Shown piece by piece: positions 11,961 to 24,262 of a stretch of DNA of 64,000 bases. Source of the stretch: Buddleja alternifolia. Taxonomy: Eukaryota > Streptophyta > Magnoliopsida > Lamiales > Scrophulariaceae. Below the pieces are notes generated by a model. It saw only the letters and a list, made by a program, of their open reading frames with translations, was not told the DNA's origin and did not search any database. Numbering within the stretch: the stretch's first letter is position 1; every line of letters starts with the position of its first letter. The position numbers and the translations under genes are program-made. The stretch spans positions 27,220,591 to 27,284,590 of the forward strand of contig CM033393.1 of the NCBI GenBank assembly GCA_019426215.1. Direction: 5' to 3'.

Positions 11961-12634
11961 CCGCCGCCGCCCCATACTGCAGTAGCAGTGGCGCTGCCGC
12001 TCCGGGCGACGTGATTTTTTCAAAAAATTCAATTTTATAAAAATCACGAATCCAATTTAATTTTTCATTTTACAGAGTAAATCCAATTCAACTCATGAAA
12101 AAATAATTTTACACATAAGCATGCATAACAAAAATTACCCGAATTTACATACAATACGTAAAATCATGTTTATGATATTATAACAATTAAAACACATAAA
12201 CATACAACGAATATCATGATATTCCCTGTTGGTCCCAAGTGGCATACGAAAGGGTTTAGAAGGAGGGGGTTGAATACACCCTGAAGTCTTTTCGACTTCA
12301 AAAAGTTTCGTATTAAAAAGGTTTTGGACGCTTGACTGAGTGTTTACTTGAAATATAGACGCTTAGGCTAAGCGTCTAATGAATACTGTTTTAGAAAGTT
12401 AACTTAGACTTCAAGATTTGAATACTTTAACCAAGTAAGTTTAAGCGTTCAGCTCTTTAATCAGTGTTAGCACAGCGGAATAATTTTAGAGTCATCTCTT
12501 TTGGAATTCTTTAGCGTCACAAGTTGTTTCTTAGTTGCTTACGTTTGATTGTGTTTTACTTAATCAATTTATGCAATGATATGATAGATAAGAGAATTGA
12601 CTATAAAGTAAAAGACACAATATTTGTAAAGTTC

Positions 12635-13714
12635 TGTTAGGAAATTTCATGTAAGATGTTTTGATGATGACAAGATAGGAGTCAATGTTAGACCCCAAAT
12701 AAAATGTAAGTTTATGCTTTCATAGATCATTGTATAAAGCGTTTAAAGAGTTTGTAATTCTGTTTAGGCTTGTAATTTTTATCCTCATAGATTTTAGACT
12801 AAGTCTTAGCGACTGAATCAATAATAGAATTCTAGGTGAGTCTATTTGAGAAGAAGTTGAAGACCAGCGTCTGAAGTCAACCGAAGATGAAGATTCCTTC
12901 TTAGCGCCTGTCAAACGCTAAGAGACCGCAGTTCAGGATTCATGAATCAAGCGTTCAAATACTTAAGCGACTTATAGAAGATTCACCTGAAATAAATCCT
13001 CAAGTCATAAAGGACTTAAATGCAATCATTCAACGGACATTTATTTCCAACGGGAAATAAATTCAAATTGCATTAAATGCCTGATAAGAGCATTAAATGT
13101 GATAAGCTACTGTGACTTGTGGACAAGCCTCCTTTTGACCAGACTGTCAGAACTTTCAGAGTTTTAGCTGCTCTCGTCCAATCGGTTCCAGTGAATTTTC
13201 AGGAATGTCAGATTTTAGGTACAATCACGCGCTACGTGAAAGGCACGCTCCTACATGTGTCCAACGGATAGATCCCAAGAAATTGCCTATAAATACCTTA
13301 CTCCAGAAAATCAAAACATATAGAACAACATCAAGAATATACGAGAAATTATTGCCAAAAATCCTACGTACATTCTTTCTGGAAAAAGCTTAGAAATTTC
13401 ATAGCCAAAACCTTTCAAGCTTTCTATCTACATTCCAGATAGTCACAAATATCTCAAATATCTTCCAAAGAAGAAATCCAAACTCCAACTGAGATATTCC
13501 AAGTTGTTTGATCTTCTTTAAAACAAACAAAACCCTAGTGATAATCCTCAACCTTTCATCTGAGTGAGAAAAGTTGTTGAAACCTTTCAGGCAGTATTTC
13601 TGAGTGAGAGAAGCTTGAAGAAGACGATCTTCATTGGTGCTGAAGTCTGTGTGATCAAGGAGCCCAAGATCATTTTCATCCATTACTATTTTGTAGAAGT
13701 TTCTGTGTGATCCT
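12635..13714 (+). repeat. Left LTR of element B (3'-truncated)
   Basis: Aligned with 17856-18935 base by base with no net length change (1,080 bp each) and only about a dozen substitutions by eye. The match ends abruptly at gtgtgatcct, marking a deletion junction. Confidence 0.9.
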
Positions 13715-16700
13715 GCGTCTTCCCCTCTGCAAAAGAGACCTTTGTCCTCACTCCTTCTTTGGTCTCTTCATTACTTGTTCTGCCTAATACTGGCATTGAG
13801 GTAGAACGTGTAAATCTCGGCGATGTTACCAAATTTTGGGACGTGATAAAGAAAGAAGATGTTCACAACGCCTACGAGCCCAACTTCAAGAAGAACGATA
13901 TGAAAGGCGGATATGTCATCCTCGCTGACATATGTTCAAAGATTATTGAATGCAGAAAAGGGACGTTCGATAAAGTCACTAACATTCAATACAAGATGAT
14001 GGTTGCCATCCTGACCAAGTTAAAAGTTAACTGGTCTCTTTACGTGTTCAATCGCTTTAAAGCAGCGATGGCTAAGTCTGTTAATCCCAAGCCTTACGGG
14101 ATTTTGCTAAGTCGTATTCTCTGCTCTAGCGGATATACGCAAGTTTCTGGGAAAAAGATCCCAGCGACCAAGTTTTATGGCAAGAAAATGATAAGCGAGC
14201 TTCTTAACCCGCGGAAACCTGGCGGAGCAGCGGTTCCAAAAGATCAGCGTGTTGTTCGCAGTGATGATGAAGATCAAGCGTCTTCTTCATCATCATCAGA
14301 AGAAGAAGTGGTGGTCAAGCGACCTAAGAGAAAGATCATTCTCAAAGTCGCTGAGCCATCCAAGCCAGCAAAGAAGCAAAAGCCGGAACTGAAGAAGAAG
14401 AAGCCGGAACCCAAAAAGAAACAAAAGTTCCCTTCTCCTTCTCCCTCGCCTAAGTCTCCTTCTCCTCCTGCAGCGTTTTTCTTTTCCGTTCCTGAGGAAG
14501 AAGAGACAGCAGTGGAAGAAGAAGTAACGCTTGCACGAAGACGTACTCCTACTCCCACTCCCGCAGTATCTTCTAGCGCTCCCACAAATCCAGCGCTTAG
14601 AGAGTCAGCGAGTGCTTCCGTCTCTGACGCTGTTCCCGAAATCAGCTCAGATCCTCAAGCCGTTTCTCCATCTGAAAGGCTTCCCAATGTTCAGGAACCC
14701 AAAGAAGAAGTTCAGGAGCCTGAGGAACTTTTCCAAGAAACAGATCAAGCGACTAAGACAGTCGATGATAGTCCTCAGGGTAAGCGATGTAGTATTTTCT
14801 TTGTAAATTTCTACTCAGTAGGAATTTTTGCTTGCTTTTCTCAATCGCTTACATGTTTCAGCTCATGACGGAGCTCATGATGAACCAATCGCTGAAGCCC
14901 CTCCTCTCTCGGATATTCCAGTTGAACTAGACGTGGACATGGCAACTGTTGTGAATATTGCTAAAGAAGCATCCCAAGTTCTTCCTGACGCTGAAAGCTC
15001 ATCAGCGAGTGAAGCAACTTTAAACGCTGAGCGGTCGATAGAAGTGGCCCCCATTCCAACAGAAGCTATTGCCCTTGTTCCTACGCCAACCGGACCTCCT
15101 CCTCGTGTCATTGATTTCTTCCCGCGTGGATATCATCCAGACGTCGAATTTTATTATGCCGCCAGAGAACGTGACGCTCAAATGCTTGCCGAGTTGGAAA
15201 TAAACTTTCAAACCACTCTCCATCGGCCCGATATGTCCAACACCAAGAAATTTAAGTTTTTCGAGCGTATTGCAGATCTAGGACTATATGACTTAGAGCG
15301 ACTTCAATCTCGCTTTGAGTACATTCGTCGTCCAGTGTTCAATAGAGCTGACCTTGATCAACAGCGATTCACTCTAACCGGTCGCTCGGACGAGTACTTT
15401 TATCCTCTGCGCCCAAGCAAGATTGTTTTCAAGAAACCACACATGGGTGATTGGAACAAAAATCCTGATAAGGAAGATCTCAATAAGATAGGATATTCTG
15501 CTCTCCCCTCCATTGTCAAGTCTCCCCAGAACGCTCTCTCTCCTAATCCACTCAAACTCTGGAAAGGCAAAGGCTCGCTTGTTGCGGAGCGCCCAAATCC
15601 GGTCAACTCGTGGATTGAAGATGAGGCTCGTGAATATCTTGCCAGATTATGGGCTGAAGACTATGATGATGAAACGGAACGCTTCGAGAAATTCTTAGCA
15701 GCTAGAAAAGAGCAAAACAAAGCAAACAAACTTGGAAAACGATGGATGATGGATACAGCCAAATGGGCTGAAGAGTTCGTTCTTCACTTCTACACCCTTG
15801 ATGAACTCGTCAAATATCCATTCCTGTTTAATTTTGGAATAGAATACAGACGCCGAGGATTTGCCACCTTTTTGCTTCAACAGCGTCAGATAATTGTCGG
15901 GAATGTTAGCACTTTGCCACGATACAGACAGCCAATCGAAAGTTACATTCGCCAGCAGCTCGCCTTATTCAGCCAGGGCGGACGCTACGTTTTGCATCCT
16001 CGTGCAGACTTTGTTCAACGAATCTTCCCTGACCTCAACAAAGACGCTTCGTCAAGTAAACAACCAGTTCTTCAAGGCCAGAGTCAGATTCGTGTTGACA
16101 CTTCAACAGAACACGCTGAGTTTGCTGAGTTCCACCGAGATATGAGAGCAGTGATAGAAAATGTCCAAGCGTTGGATACAAGTTTCAATCACTATTCAAG
16201 GTTAAACGATTTCCGAGGATATACTCTCCACCCTGTGCTCTTCAGTGAACAGAATATTCAAGTGGCCAAGATGATCTCGCTGATTAGGCCAGTGGACCAA
16301 GAAGCAGCTCAAGCGTTCATGCCGTTGATTTTGGACTTTTTCAACAAATATACATCAGGGATTGCTTTACCAGAAGGTGTGCAACTTGCACTAAGTACTG
16401 ATGAGCGCGAAGACGCTATATTCTTTATCCCGCAATCTAGCCTGATCAGTCCCCGGCATGTGATGGAAGCCCTTGGCCCCCTCTGGGTTATTGGCATTAG
16501 AGAACCTTCTCCTCCCTCAATCCAAATTCTGGAAGAAGATTCTGCTCCTACTGCGGAAGTCGCTCATCTTCCTGAGGCTTCCTTGCCAGATTCTTCTAGC
16601 GCCCCAGTAGTCGAGCCCCCAGCGATTGCTGATTCTACCTTAGATCACGCAATTGAAGAAGTGCACGCTGAAATTGCTCAAGCGCCTGTAGAACCTCTCC

Positions 16701-17623
16701 TAAGAGATAAAACCAAAGGCAAGGCTGCAGTTTCAAGTTCTTACGGACTTCTCCCGTCCCCAGAGCGTCCTTCTTCGGATTTAGATTCAGACAGTGATTT
16801 AGAGGCCCGAGATTTCAGAAAGGCTGTACGAAACTCGCTTCACCACATCGAAGGTTCCTGCTCCAAGCTTTCTGAAGCCGCTGACAGACAGACTCGCTTA
16901 ATGTCTGATACGCGAAGCCGTGACATTGCCAACGCTTCAAATTACAGCACCATTGCTATCATGGAAAGCATGTCCCCTCTTATCGCTGAGCTCTCCTCTG
17001 AATTCAATCGTCACCTTGCTCAGAGTGCTTCGGCTGATGCGAACAGACACGCTTCATCCGATGCCGTCGCTCAGAGTGTCGCCCAACAGATTGCTCTTCT
17101 AGTCGAAGAAGTTAGACTTTTGCGCCGCGATGTCGCTGATCTAAAATTGTCCCTTGATAAAGTCAAGAAGGGGGAAAGTAAAGAAAAGACCAAAGCGATT
17201 TCCAAGACGGATAATAAACATTGGCGTTCGATGTTCGATGAACTGGTAAGCATTAAGAGAATGCTATCCAAGAAACGAAAACCAGGGTATTATCTCGGAA
17301 AATACGCTCTTCCCCAGTTGGACCTCGACTTCTTAGAGAGTATGGGATTTCATGCTTATGCCGGACCGCTACAACGACCTGTAAATTGGAGACCGTCAAA
17401 TGACCGTCAAAGAGATATATATTATGATCTGATTCGAGAACTTGGCATTCCACCAAGGGATTGGACGGAAAGGTTGTTAGAGCTAAATGAAAGCGCCAGA
17501 CTCCCCAGGCATGACTATGATGAAGTCCAGCATACAACTATGATCGACATTGATCGACTCTTAAAAGAACTAGCGTTAGAAGTTCTTCAAGGCGAAGAAA
17601 GAGCAAAGCGACAGAAGAAATAA
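13711..17623 (+). CDS. Large accessory (env-position) protein of element B, two exons, 1,276 open codons
   Basis: Coding 13711-14779 and 14862-17623 join through an 82-bp GT-AG intron that restores the frame (cag g|ct cat gac). The frame is open from the LTR junction; no ATG starts it, the first in-frame ATG is at 13900 (1,213 residues), and the native N terminus was probably lost in the deletion. In order: an N-terminal part with VNWSLYVFNRFKAAM and PKPYGILLSRIL; a Ser/Glu run and a Lys/Pro/Glu-rich basic tract (about 186-255); a Ser/Pro/Glu linker; a globular-looking part from about 440 (DFFPRGYHPDVEFYYAARER, later WAEEFVLHFYTLDELVKYPF); a low-complexity linker; a probable coiled coil (about 1063-1133); and a charged C terminus. 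No gag, protease, integrase or RT motif, signal peptide or membrane segment is visible. It lies 3' of where pol would be, like the env-like ORF of SIRE elements. Function unknown. Confidence 0.75.
14780..14861 (+). other. Intron in the element B ORF
   Basis: Donor g|gtaagcg and acceptor tgtttcag|ct flank 82 T-rich bases. Reading through gives a stop at 14868; splicing joins two frames 1,069 and 2,762 nt long into one. Confidence 0.75.
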
Positions 17624-17840
17624 ATGTTTTTGCGTATTTTATTTCTTTCTTATTCTTTTCAGTATAAATCATGTATGCTTCATTTCAATATATATGAATG
17701 ATTTATTGCTGAAACAACTTGTTGAAGCCAACCTAACTTTAACTAACATTACTAACCTTTCAAACGCTGACTTATATTCCTTTGGGCCTTTTCTTTTTTA
17801 ACTCTTAAAAATTATAAAAGAGTTACAAGTCTTGACATCA
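17624..17840 (+). other. 3' untranslated stretch of element B
   Basis: Short AT-rich non-coding DNA between the stop codon and the polypurine tract, with no repeat or frame. Confidence 0.6.
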
Positions 17841-17855
17841 TCAAAAAGGGGAAAT
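17841..17855 (+). other. Polypurine tract of element B
   Basis: tcaaaaaggggaaat directly precedes the right LTR; the preceding catca makes the typical SIRE tract. Confidence 0.85.
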
Positions 17856-19365
17856 TGTTAGGAAATTTCATGTTAGATGTTTTGATGATGACAAGATAGG
17901 AGTCAATGTTAGACCCCAAATAAAATGTAAGTTTATGCTTTCATAGATCATTGTATAAAGCGTTTAAAGAGTTTGTAATTCTGTTTAGGCTTGTAATTTT
18001 TATCCTCATAGATTTTAGACTAAGTCTTAGCGACTGAATGAATAATAGAATTCTAGGTGAGTCTATTTGAGAAGAAGTTGAAGACCAGCGTCTGAAGTCA
18101 ACCGAAGATGAAGATTCCTTCTTAGCGCCTGTCAAACGCTAAGAGACCGCAGTTCAGGATTCATGAATCAAGCGTTCAAATACTCAAGCGACTTATAGAA
18201 GATTCACCTGAAATAAATCCTCAAGTCATAAAGGACTTAAATGCAATCATTCAACGGACATTTATTTCCAACGGGAAATAAATTCAAATTGCATTAAATG
18301 CCTGATAAGAGCATTAAATGTGATAAACTACTGTGACTTGTGGACAAGCCTCCTTTTGACCAGACTGTCAGAACTTTCAGAGTTTTAGCTGCTCCCGTCC
18401 AATCGGTTCCAGCGAATTTTCAGGAATGTTAGATTTTAGGTACAATCACGCGCTACGTGAAAGGCACGCTCCTACATGTGTCCAACGGACAGATCCCAAG
18501 AAATTGCCTATAAATACCTTACTCCAGAAAATCAAAACATATAGAACAACATCAAGAATATACGAGAAATTATTGCCAAAAATCCTACGTACATTCTTTC
18601 TGGAAAAAGCTTAGAAATTCCATAGCCAAAACCTTTCAAGCTTTCTATCTACATTCCAGACAGTCACAAATATCTCAAATATCTTCCAAAGAAGAAATCC
18701 AAACTCCAACTGAGATATTCCAAGTTGTTTGATCTTCTTTAAAACAAACAAAACCCTAGTGATAATCCTCAACCTTTCATCTGAGTGAGAAAAGTTGTTG
18801 AAACCTTTCAGGCAGTATTTCTGAGTGAGAAGAGCTTGAAGAAGACGATCTTCATTGGTGCTGAAGTCTGTGTGATCAAGGAGCCCAAGATCATTTTCAT
18901 CCATTACTATTTTGTAGAAGTTTCTGTGTGATCCTTTGATAATCATCATAGTAATTTCCTCCAAGTGAAAAAGGAGAAGAAGGACGTAGCTGGGATTACA
19001 TCACCCAGTGAACCTTACAAATTATTGTGTCATTTATTTTATTGTCTTATATTATTCACTTCATAGTATTCTGAAAAAGACAAGTAAAATTGCAAAGCGA
19101 TTAATTTAACTAAAAGAACGCTAAACATTATTTCCGCTGTGCTAACCCTGATTAAGCGATCTAAGCGTTGCCCTACTTTGGTAAACTGCTGAAATCACTA
19201 AGTCTAAGTTAACTATTCTGAAGCGTCTGACCCAAGCGCTCAGTTTTTCTAAGCGTTCAAATTTCTAAAGTGATACGAAAATTTTGTGAAGTCGAAAAAG
19301 ACTTCAGGGTCTATTCAACCCCCCCCCCCCTTCTAGACCCTTTCGTATGCCACTTGGGACCACCA
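17856..19365 (+). repeat. Right LTR of element B (complete, 1,510 bp)
   Basis: tgttaggaaatttc to gggaccacca. It includes a 12-bp C run at 19319-19330 also present, shorter, in the element A LTRs. It is the reverse complement of the element A LTR type. Small ORFs in it are spurious. Confidence 0.9.
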
Positions 19366-20514
19366 GATTCGTTGGGTGGTGTAATCCCAACTACGTCCTT
19401 CTTCTCCTTGAACACTTGAAGGCAATCCACTAAAATGATTCTCAAAGAATCACACAGAATCTTCTACAAATTAGGGAGAGATAGATGTTGATGCCTTGAG
19501 CTCCTTGATCACACAGATTTTTGCTCCAAATCACTTCAATCCCCTTGTTTCTTTCACCCAGAAATAATGGAAGTATCCAACTTCAACTTCACATAGATCG
19601 CGAGGCTTGGATGGGGTTTTCTAAACGGTTCGTTTGATTTTGATGAAGTTCAAACAACTGGAAATATCTCAATAGTAATGTGGTTTCTTCGAAAAGAATG
19701 TTTGAGATATTGGTTGACTGTCTCAGAAATTGAAGAAAAGCAAAGAGAAAATTTTCTTAAATATTCTGGCTTTTCTGAGAGTTTAAGAAATGAGACTTCA
19801 ATGCAACAGCAATTTGGCTTGGAAATTGATTGTACGTTTGGCTTGTTGTTGAAGTCCTATTTATAGGCATTCTTGGAGAAAGTGTCCGTTTGACATATGC
19901 ACAGGCGCGTGTCTCTCACTTCCGCGAGTGAACAACTTTTGTCCTTTTTCCTGAAAATCTTCTGCACAAAAGTTGGTGCTGCAGTCTATGAATAGTTGAC
20001 AGTCTAATAGGGTGGCTTCTTCGTACGTCTAAAATTGCTTATCACATTTAATGCTCTTATCAGCATTTAATGCATTTGAATTAAATGCCCGTTGGCACTT
20101 AATGCGTTGAGAATATTTGCATTAAACTCCTTCCGGACTTAGAAATAGATTCAGGTGAAATCAATCATTGATAGACGTTTATCCATCCTTGAATCACTTC
20201 TGTCCTATAAGGTGACGTTTGATATAGCTGGTCATTTGGACGCTTGGAGACTTTTTCTTCATTCAGACTTCAGGCCCTTGAGTCTTCAAACTTTACCACT
20301 GATAAACTCACTCAGAAATTATCAGACGCTCAGCCTAAGACTACTTAGCCTAACAATTTAGAATAAAAACAAAACAAAGCCTATAAAGCCTATTACAAAT
20401 CTAACGCTTCAAAGCATATACATGATTTCTACTAAAATCAAACTTACATATTTTGGGGTCTAACATAAAGTCCTAATTGTCAGCATCAAAACATCTAACA
20501 TGAAATTCCTAACA

Positions 20515-20540
20515 ATTTCCCCCTTTTTGATGATGGCAAT
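20515..20540 (-). other. Polypurine tract of element A
   Basis: Minus strand reads catcaaaaagggggaaat beside the 3' LTR end at 20514, as in element B. Confidence 0.85.
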
Positions 20541-21460
20541 ACTTACTCTTTTATAGTTGATCTTGGACGCTTGATGACATAGATCTTCAACTCCTACATC
20601 ATTTATATTAACCTTACTCGGTTCTTGGTTAGCATCATCAAAAACAACATGAATAGATTCCTCAACCTTCGATTTGATCTTATTTAGGATGCAAAAATTC
20701 TTTCCATTCTTGGAGTAGCCTGGAAAGATCCCTCATCCACTTTAGGATCAAATGTCTTTAGGCTTTGGGATCCATTATTATGGATAAAGCATTTAGAACC
20801 AAAGACGTGAAAATATGAAACATTTGGCTTACATCCCTTCCATAGTTCATATGGATTTTTCCCATGCTGTTTGTTGATCATGCAACGGTTTTGAGTATAA
20901 CATGCAGTATTGATCGCTTCGGCCCAAAACCTAGGATAGTCCTAGAGGCTTCCTTGAGCGTTCTGTTTCGGCACTCAGCAACACCATTCTGTTGGGGAGT
21001 TTTGGGAGTTGAATACTCATGATGTATTCCATTCTCTGCACAAAACTTCTCAACAATCTTGTTAGTAAACTCAGTACAGTGATCGCTTCTTATTCTTGCA
21101 ACCTTAACATTTTTTCAATGTTTGAAGTTTCCGAATAAGCGTTGTTAACTTGTCACAGGTCTCATCTTTGGATGAAATAAATTCCACCAAAGTAAATCGA
21201 GAAAAATCATCTACTATCACCAAAGTATACTTTTTACCGCTTACACTAATCGTTTGAACAGGTCCAAACAAATCCATGTGAAGTAGTTCAAGTATTCTAG
21301 AGGTAGATAGATGAGGTTTTCTCTTGAACGATGACTTGACTTGTTTGCCCATTTGACAAGCGTCACAAAGGCAATCCTTGTGAAATGGTCCTTTTGGTAA
21401 TCCCTCTACGAGATTTAGATTTATAAGCTGAGAGATTGTCTTAAAGTTGAGGTGATTCAT
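20541..21460 (-). pseudogene. Copia integrase, broken, with IN-RT hinge (element A)
   Basis: 21460-21104 carries the pre-integrase/zinc-finger end (CDACQMGKQVKSSFK) and the first catalytic region LLHMDLFGP, with GKKYTLVIVDDFSRFTLVEF. After a frameshift near 21105, words VARIRSDHCTEF (second catalytic Asp) and a GIHHEYS.P.TPQQNG.AE-type block (catalytic Glu) can be followed to about 20950. 20881-20684 has the end of the domain (GKNPYELWKGCKPN, HVFGSKCFI). The hinge (EESIHVVFDDANQEP) follows and meets the polypurine tract: RT and RNase H are gone. Confidence 0.85.
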
Positions 21461-21469
21461 TTTTCTATT

Positions 21470-21904
21470 TCATAACCAACCCATTTTAGATTCATTTTTA
21501 GCAACAAAACACGTTGGGTTGTTATCAAGTGTTGAACCCCAATCTACCAAATATACGTTGTTAGTTCTTTTTCCTTTTAATTTAGTAGACTTAGTCTTAG
21601 CGTCATTTATATAGCAACAGTCGCTTGAGAATATGACTTCAAAGCCTTTATCACAAAATTGACTTATGCTTAATAAATTGTGCTTTAGACCCTCAACATA
21701 ATAAACATCACTTATCATGATGTTCCCCCTATGCACAGTACCTATACCTTTGGTTTTACCTTTGGAGTTGTCACCAAATACAACCTGAGGACCATTGGCA
21801 GCTCGATAGTTGATCAGAAGATCCTTGAAACCAATCCTGTGCCTTGACGATCCACTATCGAAGTACCACATAGATGTATCGGCTCTAGCTCTAGGTACCT
21901 GCAC
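21470..21904 (-). pseudogene. Copia aspartic protease region (element A)
   Basis: The frame has WYFDSGSSRH with the aspartic-protease DSG, then VVFGDNSKGKTKGIGTVHRG, then DVYYVEGLKHNLLSISQFCDKG leading to the pre-integrase region. Stops separate it from gag (21905-21925) and integrase (21461-21469), so it is a single-piece remnant of a once continuous polyprotein. Confidence 0.85.
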
Positions 21905-21925
21905 TCAAAAAGGGAAGTTCTATTT

Positions 21926-23155
21926 CTATTTAGGTACCCATTGTTGCTTAGGTCCTTTAACATTAGTAACATTGTTAGTTTGAATTAGAACTTTAGGAAC
22001 CCATATTTGCCTAGTCTTCATTGTAGGAATATTGGCCTTTTTGGGTTTCACATTGTGTTGTGTGTGCTTTTTGTTCACCTTGTGTTGTGCGTGTTTTTTG
22101 GGTGTATAATAATATCCTTGATTATAATAGTAATCATAATCATAGTCATAATCATAATCATCATAGTAGCGATAATATGATCTAGATCTCTGTGGATATT
22201 GACGCTGGTATTTCCTGGGTGCTGGCTTGGGGTGCACTTTTGATGTTGGACGTTTAGCGTTTGACTCACAGTGATTAGGTTTATCCTTAGCCTTTGGAGC
22301 GTTCGGATGAACCTTTCTTTGTGAATCATTTGCTTTCGCCTTACCCTTGCCTGAGTCAGCTTTGGCCTTCTCATGTGTCCTTGTACCATTGTCGCTTGGT
22401 TCAACATGTGTTTGACTTTGTGAACCTTGTTCAACAAAGAAAACACTCTTTCCTTTGCTGTTTGCCGTAACATTAGGTTTGTTTGGTTGTTTACCAAATT
22501 TATTGCATCCTAAACAGGTCTTTTCACCAAACATTCTTGTTACTTCAGTCACATTATCCAACTTTCTTGAAGCTTTTGATAATGATGAGATGAGCTGCTT
22601 TGATTTGGCAAGTCTAGCGATCAGATCAGCTTCTCTCTTGACTATTATATCAAGATCGCTTTTTAATTGAATAATCTCACTCTCAAGTAATTGGTTCTTC
22701 TCGATGCATTGTTGCTGAACTTTCAACTCTGCTTTGAGCATTACTTTATCTCTTGTGAGTGATGAGATAATAGAGAGATCATTTTGATATATTTTGGCGG
22801 CATCTTGACAATCTTTATAATATTCATTATCTTTGTCAAGTAATTCTTCATAAGAGAGAGGGTAAGATATCTCAGTGTTTACCTCAGGAGACGCTTCATC
22901 ATCTCTGGCCATGAGACAAATAAGCGCTGAGTCATCCACTGGCTCATCATCATCACTACTCTCCTCTGAAGACTCCAAATCTTCAGGTGCGAACGCTGGT
23001 TCTGATTCCGCCAGCAAACCTTGTTGGCGAAGGTTGCTCCTGAATTGGTTTCTATCCACATAATCTTGCCTTGAGGGCTTAGATACATTTGGATAAGGGC
23101 AATTTACCTGGTAGTGCCCTGGTTTCCTGCAATTATAACAAAGGTTAGTTTTCAT
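21926..23155 (-). pseudogene. Gag C-terminal part with zinc knuckle (element A)
   Basis: About 409 residues. The CCHC knuckle CYNCRKPGHYQVNCP lies at residues 5-19, an acidic segment follows, then a long coiled-coil-like region (about 95-205) and a basic C-terminal region with an Arg/Tyr/Asp low-complexity run. The long coiled coil and basic tail after the knuckle are seen in SIRE/Maximus gag. It is separated from the N-terminal gag by a stop/frameshift near 23160-23190. Confidence 0.85.
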
Positions 23156-23191
23156 CTTTTGTTCACTTGTTAACCTTGCAGTGTGTGGTTT

Positions 23192-24160
23192 TCAGACCAC
23201 GGGCGCTGAGAGATTTTGAGTAGACGCTTGGTATTGAGCAGGTGCTTGGGGTGAAGGAACAGAATACTGAGGCGCTTGGTACTGTTGTTGTACTGGAGTG
23301 GGCGCTTGATATGAACTCTGTCCTTGATGCTTAGGACTATTGCCTTTCTTTTCATATCTCAAGAATTTTCTGAATCTATTCAGCAAGACCAACTCCTCTT
23401 CCTCACTGATATCTGAAGTTTTTCCTTTATTACCCGATTTACCCTTGATTGATGCTATGAGCGCTCTAAACTCAATTATTAGACTGCTCACTGCATCACT
23501 AGCCGAATTAAACTCAAACTCAAATGCTTTGAGCTTTGAAAAAGCATCTTCTGGAGTTAGGCGATCCAACATATTTGATTCTCTCATAGCTGTTGTCTTC
23601 ATCAAGAATCTACTAGGTAGGCTTCTAAAGATTTTAACCACCATTTCTCGCTTCTGTAAATTCATACCCAAGGATGTGAGTTCCGTAACAAGAGCTGTGA
23701 ATCTTATGTCCAGTTGCTCTAGAGTCTCATTGGTCAACATCTTAAAGCTGTTAAACCTTTCCTTGGCAATGGAAAGTTTGTTCTCTTTAATCTGAGCTGA
23801 ACCACCACAGATCATGGCTAACTTATCCCAGATTTCCTTAGTTGTGTTGCATGACTTAATCTTGTTAAATAGATCATCATTATCACCAATAGCTGTATAC
23901 AGAGCATTCCGACCAACATTGTCCAAATTTGCTCTTTGACGCTCATCTGGAGACCATTCTTGTTTTGGTTTTTCAACGTAACCATCCGAAGTGTCTTCCG
24001 TGGCTCCAGGCGCTCTTGTGATAACTTTATATATTTTGATTGGCCCATCTGAAATAATATCGCACATGTCATCATCACATGAACAGAGATATGTAATTGC
24101 TTTGACTTTCCATGTGTCATAATTCGACTCAGTCAGTTTGGGAACTTTAGCAAATGCCAT
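23192..24160 (-). pseudogene. Gag N-terminal part (element A)
   Basis: The ATG at 24160 (MAFAKVPKLTESNYDTWKV) is preferred over the upstream ATG at 24184 because it opens the conserved gag start. The UBN2 region follows: ALYTAIGDNDDLFNKI, AKEIWDKL-like TTKEIWDKLAMICGGS, then ETLEQLDIRFTALVTEL. The last third is Gln/Pro-rich. The frame ends before the zinc knuckle, which is in the next frame. Confidence 0.85.
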
Positions 24161-24246
24161 AGAGAAAAAAAAATTTAAAGGCAACTAGATTCTGAAGAAG
24201 GATCTAAACAAGCAGTTATGCTTGGAAATTTTTAAATTTCAACTTT

Positions 24247-24262
24247 AACCGCTCTGATACCA
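24247..24262 (-). other. Primer-binding site of element A
   Basis: Minus strand tggtatcagagcggt, complementary to initiator tRNA-Met, two bases from the LTR. Confidence 0.9.

Larger units (their letters stand above)
10084..12226 (-). other. Long 5' leader of element 2
   Basis: About 2.1 kb of non-coding DNA between gag and the insertion point of element A; it continues for 21 bp (25839-25859) to the primer site. It has a mid-section rich in degenerate aaatccaattta words (11130-11620) and a block of repeated GCCCAGCGC words (11760-11960). Confidence 0.7.
12635..19365 (+). mobile_element. Element B: non-autonomous SIRE-like retrotransposon carrying one giant intron-containing ORF
   Basis: It begins tgttaggaaatttc and ends ccacttgggaccacca, the reverse complement of the ends of element A, so B is a member of the same LTR family in opposite orientation. 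The flanks agttc (12630-12634) and gattc (19366-19370) fit a decayed 5-bp duplication; the uninterrupted LTR has ggttc. The left LTR is cut after 1,080 bp at 13714 and fused to the internal region. The last 430 bp of that LTR, the primer site, gag and pol are absent. The internal region (13715-17855) has one spliced reading frame and a polypurine tract. B can only move by recruiting proteins from relatives and lacks a primer site, so it may now be immobile. Confidence 0.85.
12227..20514 (-). repeat. 3' LTR of element A, interrupted by element B
   Basis: 12227-12634 plus 19371-20514 (about 1,552 bp) are collinear with the 5' LTR at 24265-25833 (1,569 bp). The break falls at tatttgtaa(a/g)gttc, where element B sits. 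Confidence 0.9.

Noticed and set aside
13759..14868. Treating the two element B frames as separate genes, the first with a TTG start
   Set aside because: The first frame runs into an intron and stops in it, and splicing restores one continuous frame. No ATG exists at 13759.
13711..17623. Calling the element B protein an envelope glycoprotein
   Set aside because: Its position fits an env-like ORF, but no signal peptide, transmembrane helix or cysteine-rich ectodomain is visible.
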